A stretch of DNA of 60,369 nucleotides from Thermomicrobiales bacterium (lineage in GTDB: Bacteria > Chloroflexota > Chloroflexia > Thermomicrobiales > CADCWN01), in NCBI GenBank assembly GCA_030446685.1, contig JAUJMV010000009.1, forward strand, positions 123,251-183,619, in the 5' to 3' direction. Below the pieces are notes generated by a model, which saw only the letters and a program-made list of their open reading frames with translations, was not told the DNA's origin and did not search any database. Both the position numbers and the translations under genes were made by a program. This document shows, in pieces, positions 58,451-60,369 of the stretch (its first letter is position 1; the number at the start of each line of letters is the position of its first letter).

Positions 58451-59743
58451 ATGGTGGAAACCGCCGCCGAGCGGCCCCTGCGCATCGCGATGCTGACCTC
58501 GTCCTACCCGCTCTACGAGGGCGACACGACCGCGCCGTTCATCGAGGAACTGGCGGCGGGGCTGGTGGCGCTCGGCCACGCGGTCCAGGTCGCCCTGCCG
58601 CGCCATCCGGCGCTCCGCCGCGGGTCGGTCGAGCGCGGCGTCCGGCTCCACCCCTACCACTACGCGCCCGGCCTGCGCCCGTTGCAGGTCTGGGGCTACG
58701 CCGCGTCGCTCAACGGTGATGTTGGGGTGAAGGGCGCGACCTACGCCGCCGCGCCGCTGGCGCTGGCCGCCGCGACCGCGGCGGTCGCCGGCCTCGCGCG
58801 TCGCCTGCGCCCCGATCTGCTGGTCGCGCACTGGGTCATCCCCAACGGCCCGCCGGTCGCCGCGATCGCGCGGGCAGCGCGGCTGCCGCTCGTCGTCAGC
58901 CTGCACGGCTCGGACATCTACCTGGCCGAGCGGCGTGCGGCGATCGGGCGCGTGGCCGGATCCACGCTGCGCGCCGCGGCGGCCGTGACCGCCTGCAGCC
59001 CCGACCTCGCCGAGCGGGCCTCGCGCCTGGGGGCCGACCCGGCGCTGACGACCGTGATCCCCTACGGCGTCGACACCACGCGCTTCCGGCCCGCCGACGA
59101 GGCCACGCGCGCGGCGGCGCGCGACTGGCTGGGCTTGCGGCCCGGCGAGCGGCTGGTCCTGGCCGGCGGGCGGCTGGTCCACAAGAAGGGGCTCGACGTG
59201 GCGATCGACGCCTTCGCGGGCCTGGACCCGGACGACCGCGCCGCCGCACGCCTGGTCCTCTTCGGTTACGGCGACCTGCGCGCGGCGCTGGAGGCGCAGG
59301 CCGCGCGCCTCGGCCTCGCCGACCGCGTCCTCTTCACCGGGCGGGTCGAGCGCGACCGCTTCCCGAGGGTCTGCGCCGCCGCCGACCTCTTCCTCCTGCC
59401 GTCGGTCCACGACCACGCCGGCAACGTCGACGGCCTGCCGAACACCCTCCTCGAGGCGATGGCCTGCGGCCTGCCGATCGTCGCCTCGCGCGTGGTCGGC
59501 GTGCCGACGGTGATCGACGATGGGGTCGAGGGCTGGCTGGTGCCGGAGGGGGATGCGGGCGCGCTCGGCGCTGCCATCGCCGCCCTCCTCCGCGACCCCG
59601 CCGGCGCCGCCGCGCTCGGACGCGCCGCCCGCCTGCGCGCCGAGCGTGAGCTGACCTGGCCCCAGACCGCCCGGCGCTACCTCGACGTCTACCAGGCGGC
59701 GATCGCGCGCCACGCCTCCGCCAGCGAGGCGACCGGGCGATGA
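58451..59743 (+). CDS. Family 4 glycosyltransferase
   Basis: 430 residues from ATG at 58451, eight bases after the GT-C stop. The GT-B fold has an N-terminal domain starting RIAMLTSSYPLYEGDTTAPFIEELAAGL, VAHWVIPNGPPVAAIARA and VVSLHGSDIY. The C-terminal donor domain has VIPYGVDTTRF, LVLAGGRLVHKKGLDVAIDAF, and EGLPxxLLEAMACGLPIVAS in the form VDGLPNTLLEAMACGLPIVAS, with the E-x7-E nucleotide-sugar motif. It transfers a sugar from an NDP donor with retention, in the cytoplasm. It is coupled to the GT-C gene after it (ATGA overlap) and so belongs to one operon with both GT-C genes. Confidence 0.93.
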   Translation: MVETAAERPLRIAMLTSSYPLYEGDTTAPFIEELAAGLVALGHAVQVALPRHPALRRGSVERGVRLHPYHYAPGLRPLQVWGYAASLNGDVGVKGATYAAAPLALAAATAAVAGLARRLRPDLLVAHWVIPNGPPVAAIARAARLPLVVSLHGSDIYLAERRAAIGRVAGSTLRAAAAVTACSPDLAERASRLGADPALTTVIPYGVDTTRFRPADEATRAAARDWLGLRPGERLVLAGGRLVHKKGLDVAIDAFAGLDPDDRAAARLVLFGYGDLRAALEAQAARLGLADRVLFTGRVERDRFPRVCAAADLFLLPSVHDHAGNVDGLPNTLLEAMACGLPIVASRVVGVPTVIDDGVEGWLVPEGDAGALGAAIAALLRDPAGAAALGRAARLRAERELTWPQTARRYLDVYQAAIARHASASEATGR

Positions 59744-60369
59744 GAAGACGCACCTTCACCGGCTTCGCGATGTTGCGGACACCGCCCCCCCCTGCACCCC
59801 AACTTTGGGGGGAGCCGCAATGTCCGACGCGAGAGGCTCCCCCCAAAGTTGGGGGGCGGGGGGGGGCCGCCCTGCTCGACGGGTGGCTCTGGGCGATCCT
59901 CGGGGTGGCGCTGGGACTGCGGTTGGCGGTCTGGTGGCTCGCGCCGGCCAGCGACTTGCTCGGCGACGAGCGCGAGTACTACGCGGCGGCGGCGGTTCTC
60001 GCCGACGGCCGCGGCTTCTCCTTCGTCGACCAGAGCCTCTGGGTGCGCCCGCCCCTCTATATCGTCTTCCTGGCGGGGCTCTTCGGCCTCGCCGGCCCTG
60101 CCGGGCTGCCGGTCGCGGCCTGGCTCGCCCAGACCGGCCTCGGCGTCGCGACGGTCGCGCTGGTCTACGTGCTGGGGCGCCTCCTCTACGACCGTCCGGC
60201 GGTCGCGCGGCTGGCGGCGGCCCTCTGCGCCGTCTACCTGCCCTTCGCGGTCTACACGCGTCTCCTGCTGTCCGAGACGCTCTTCACCTTCCTGCTGGTC
60301 GAGGCCTTCGTCGCGCTGACCCTGTACGCCCGCCGGGACGGGCGGGGGCCGCTGCTCGTCGCCGGCGCG
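59740..60369 (+). CDS. GT39-like membrane glycosyltransferase (partial, N-terminus)
   Basis: ATG at 59740 overlaps the GT4 stop (ATGA). After about 45 residues that include an in-frame 58-bp inverted repeat (PQLWGEP...EAPPKVGG), a helix ILGVALGLRLAVWWLAPAS leads to DLLGDEREYYAAAAVLADGRGF, the first outer loop with the acidic residues expected in GT39/ArnT-like enzymes. WVRPPLYIVFLAGLFGLAG and further helices follow. The gene runs off the end of the window. It lacks the N-terminal beta-domain of its neighbours, as far as can be seen. Confidence 0.85.
   Translation, partial: MRRRTFTGFAMLRTPPPPAPQLWGEPQCPTREAPPKVGGRGGAALLDGWLWAILGVALGLRLAVWWLAPASDLLGDEREYYAAAAVLADGRGFSFVDQSLWVRPPLYIVFLAGLFGLAGPAGLPVAAWLAQTGLGVATVALVYVLGRLLYDRPAVARLAAALCAVYLPFAVYTRLLLSETLFTFLLVEAFVALTLYARRDGRGPLLVAGA
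59797..59854. repeat. Perfect 20-bp inverted repeat in the start of a GT-C gene
   Basis: CCCCAACTTTGGGGGGAGCC (59797-59816) and its exact complement (59835-59854) with an 18-base loop. The right arm plus its C/G-rich tail resembles the element at 43225-43260. Translated in frame by the GT39-like gene. Confidence 0.92.

Overview
The window is GC-rich (about 70 percent G+C by eye), densely coded on both strands and has no rRNA or tRNA that I could find. Gene content points to a bacterium of the Chloroflexota, perhaps near Thermomicrobia/Sphaerobacter. The supporting features are a T-box controlled threonyl-tRNA synthetase, lipoproteins without outer-membrane genes, DUF4349 and DUF2795 proteins, large GT-C membrane proteins, and many REP-like and heptamer repeats. 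This placement is inference from gene families; no marker gene was compared.

Layout. 1-7.3 kb: two related lipoprotein loci (one intact, one decayed) flank a decayed IS110 transposase that ends at a 44-bp perfect palindrome, then a DUF4349 lipoprotein. 7.3-12.5 kb: an M28 aminopeptidase, a PepF-like M3 oligopeptidase, a frameshifted membrane protein and thioredoxin reductase. 12.6-17.3 kb: a GNAT gene, two frameshifted unknown genes (one ending in a copy of the thrS 3' end), thrS with a full promoter/T-box/terminator leader, and a small multidrug-resistance type exporter. 17.4-22.3 kb: methyltransferase, Nudix, SDR, MerR-like regulator, a complete IS5-type insertion sequence and a VOC protein. 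22.4-26 kb: an amidohydrolase flanked by 18-bp inverted repeats, a GH125 glycosidase and a broken VapBC-like pair. 26-33.7 kb: VOC protein, aldose-epimerase-like protein, solitary Dam-type methylase, a secreted protein, an MFS exporter, an SDR and two small conserved proteins. 33.8-39.3 kb: priA and a XamI-like type II restriction-modification pair. 39.4-48.5 kb: a leftward cluster for surface sugar/lipid-linked glycan work (two methyltransferases, a GT2, a DegT aminotransferase, two large GT-C proteins), interrupted by an Imm5-like gene and a transposase scrap. 49.2-54.7 kb: an unusual ECF sigma factor with two zinc-ribbon-like motifs overlapping an MFS gene, DinB, a double GNAT protein and an enolase-superfamily enzyme with a lost C-terminus. 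54.7-60.4 kb: a repeat-rich gap, then a GT-C protein, a GT4 glycosyltransferase and the start of a further GT-C protein.

How the genes work together. The 39-48 kb and 55-60 kb blocks look like two halves of one function: activated-sugar tailoring (DegT aminotransferase, methyltransferases), a GT2 resembling polyprenyl-phosphate sugar synthases, and polytopic GT-C enzymes that would use lipid-linked sugars outside the membrane. Three of the GT-C proteins share an N-terminal membrane anchor followed by a beta-rich extracytoplasmic domain.

Two window-wide themes stand out. First, heptamer tandem arrays, often in inverted pairs, lie between genes and also inside genes in frame (priA, a GT-C gene, a methyltransferase). 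A second palindrome family (CCCCCAA..TTGGGGG) behaves the same way. Second, many genes are broken by single-base changes in homopolymers. This may be real decay, phase variation or assembly error, and raw reads are needed to decide.
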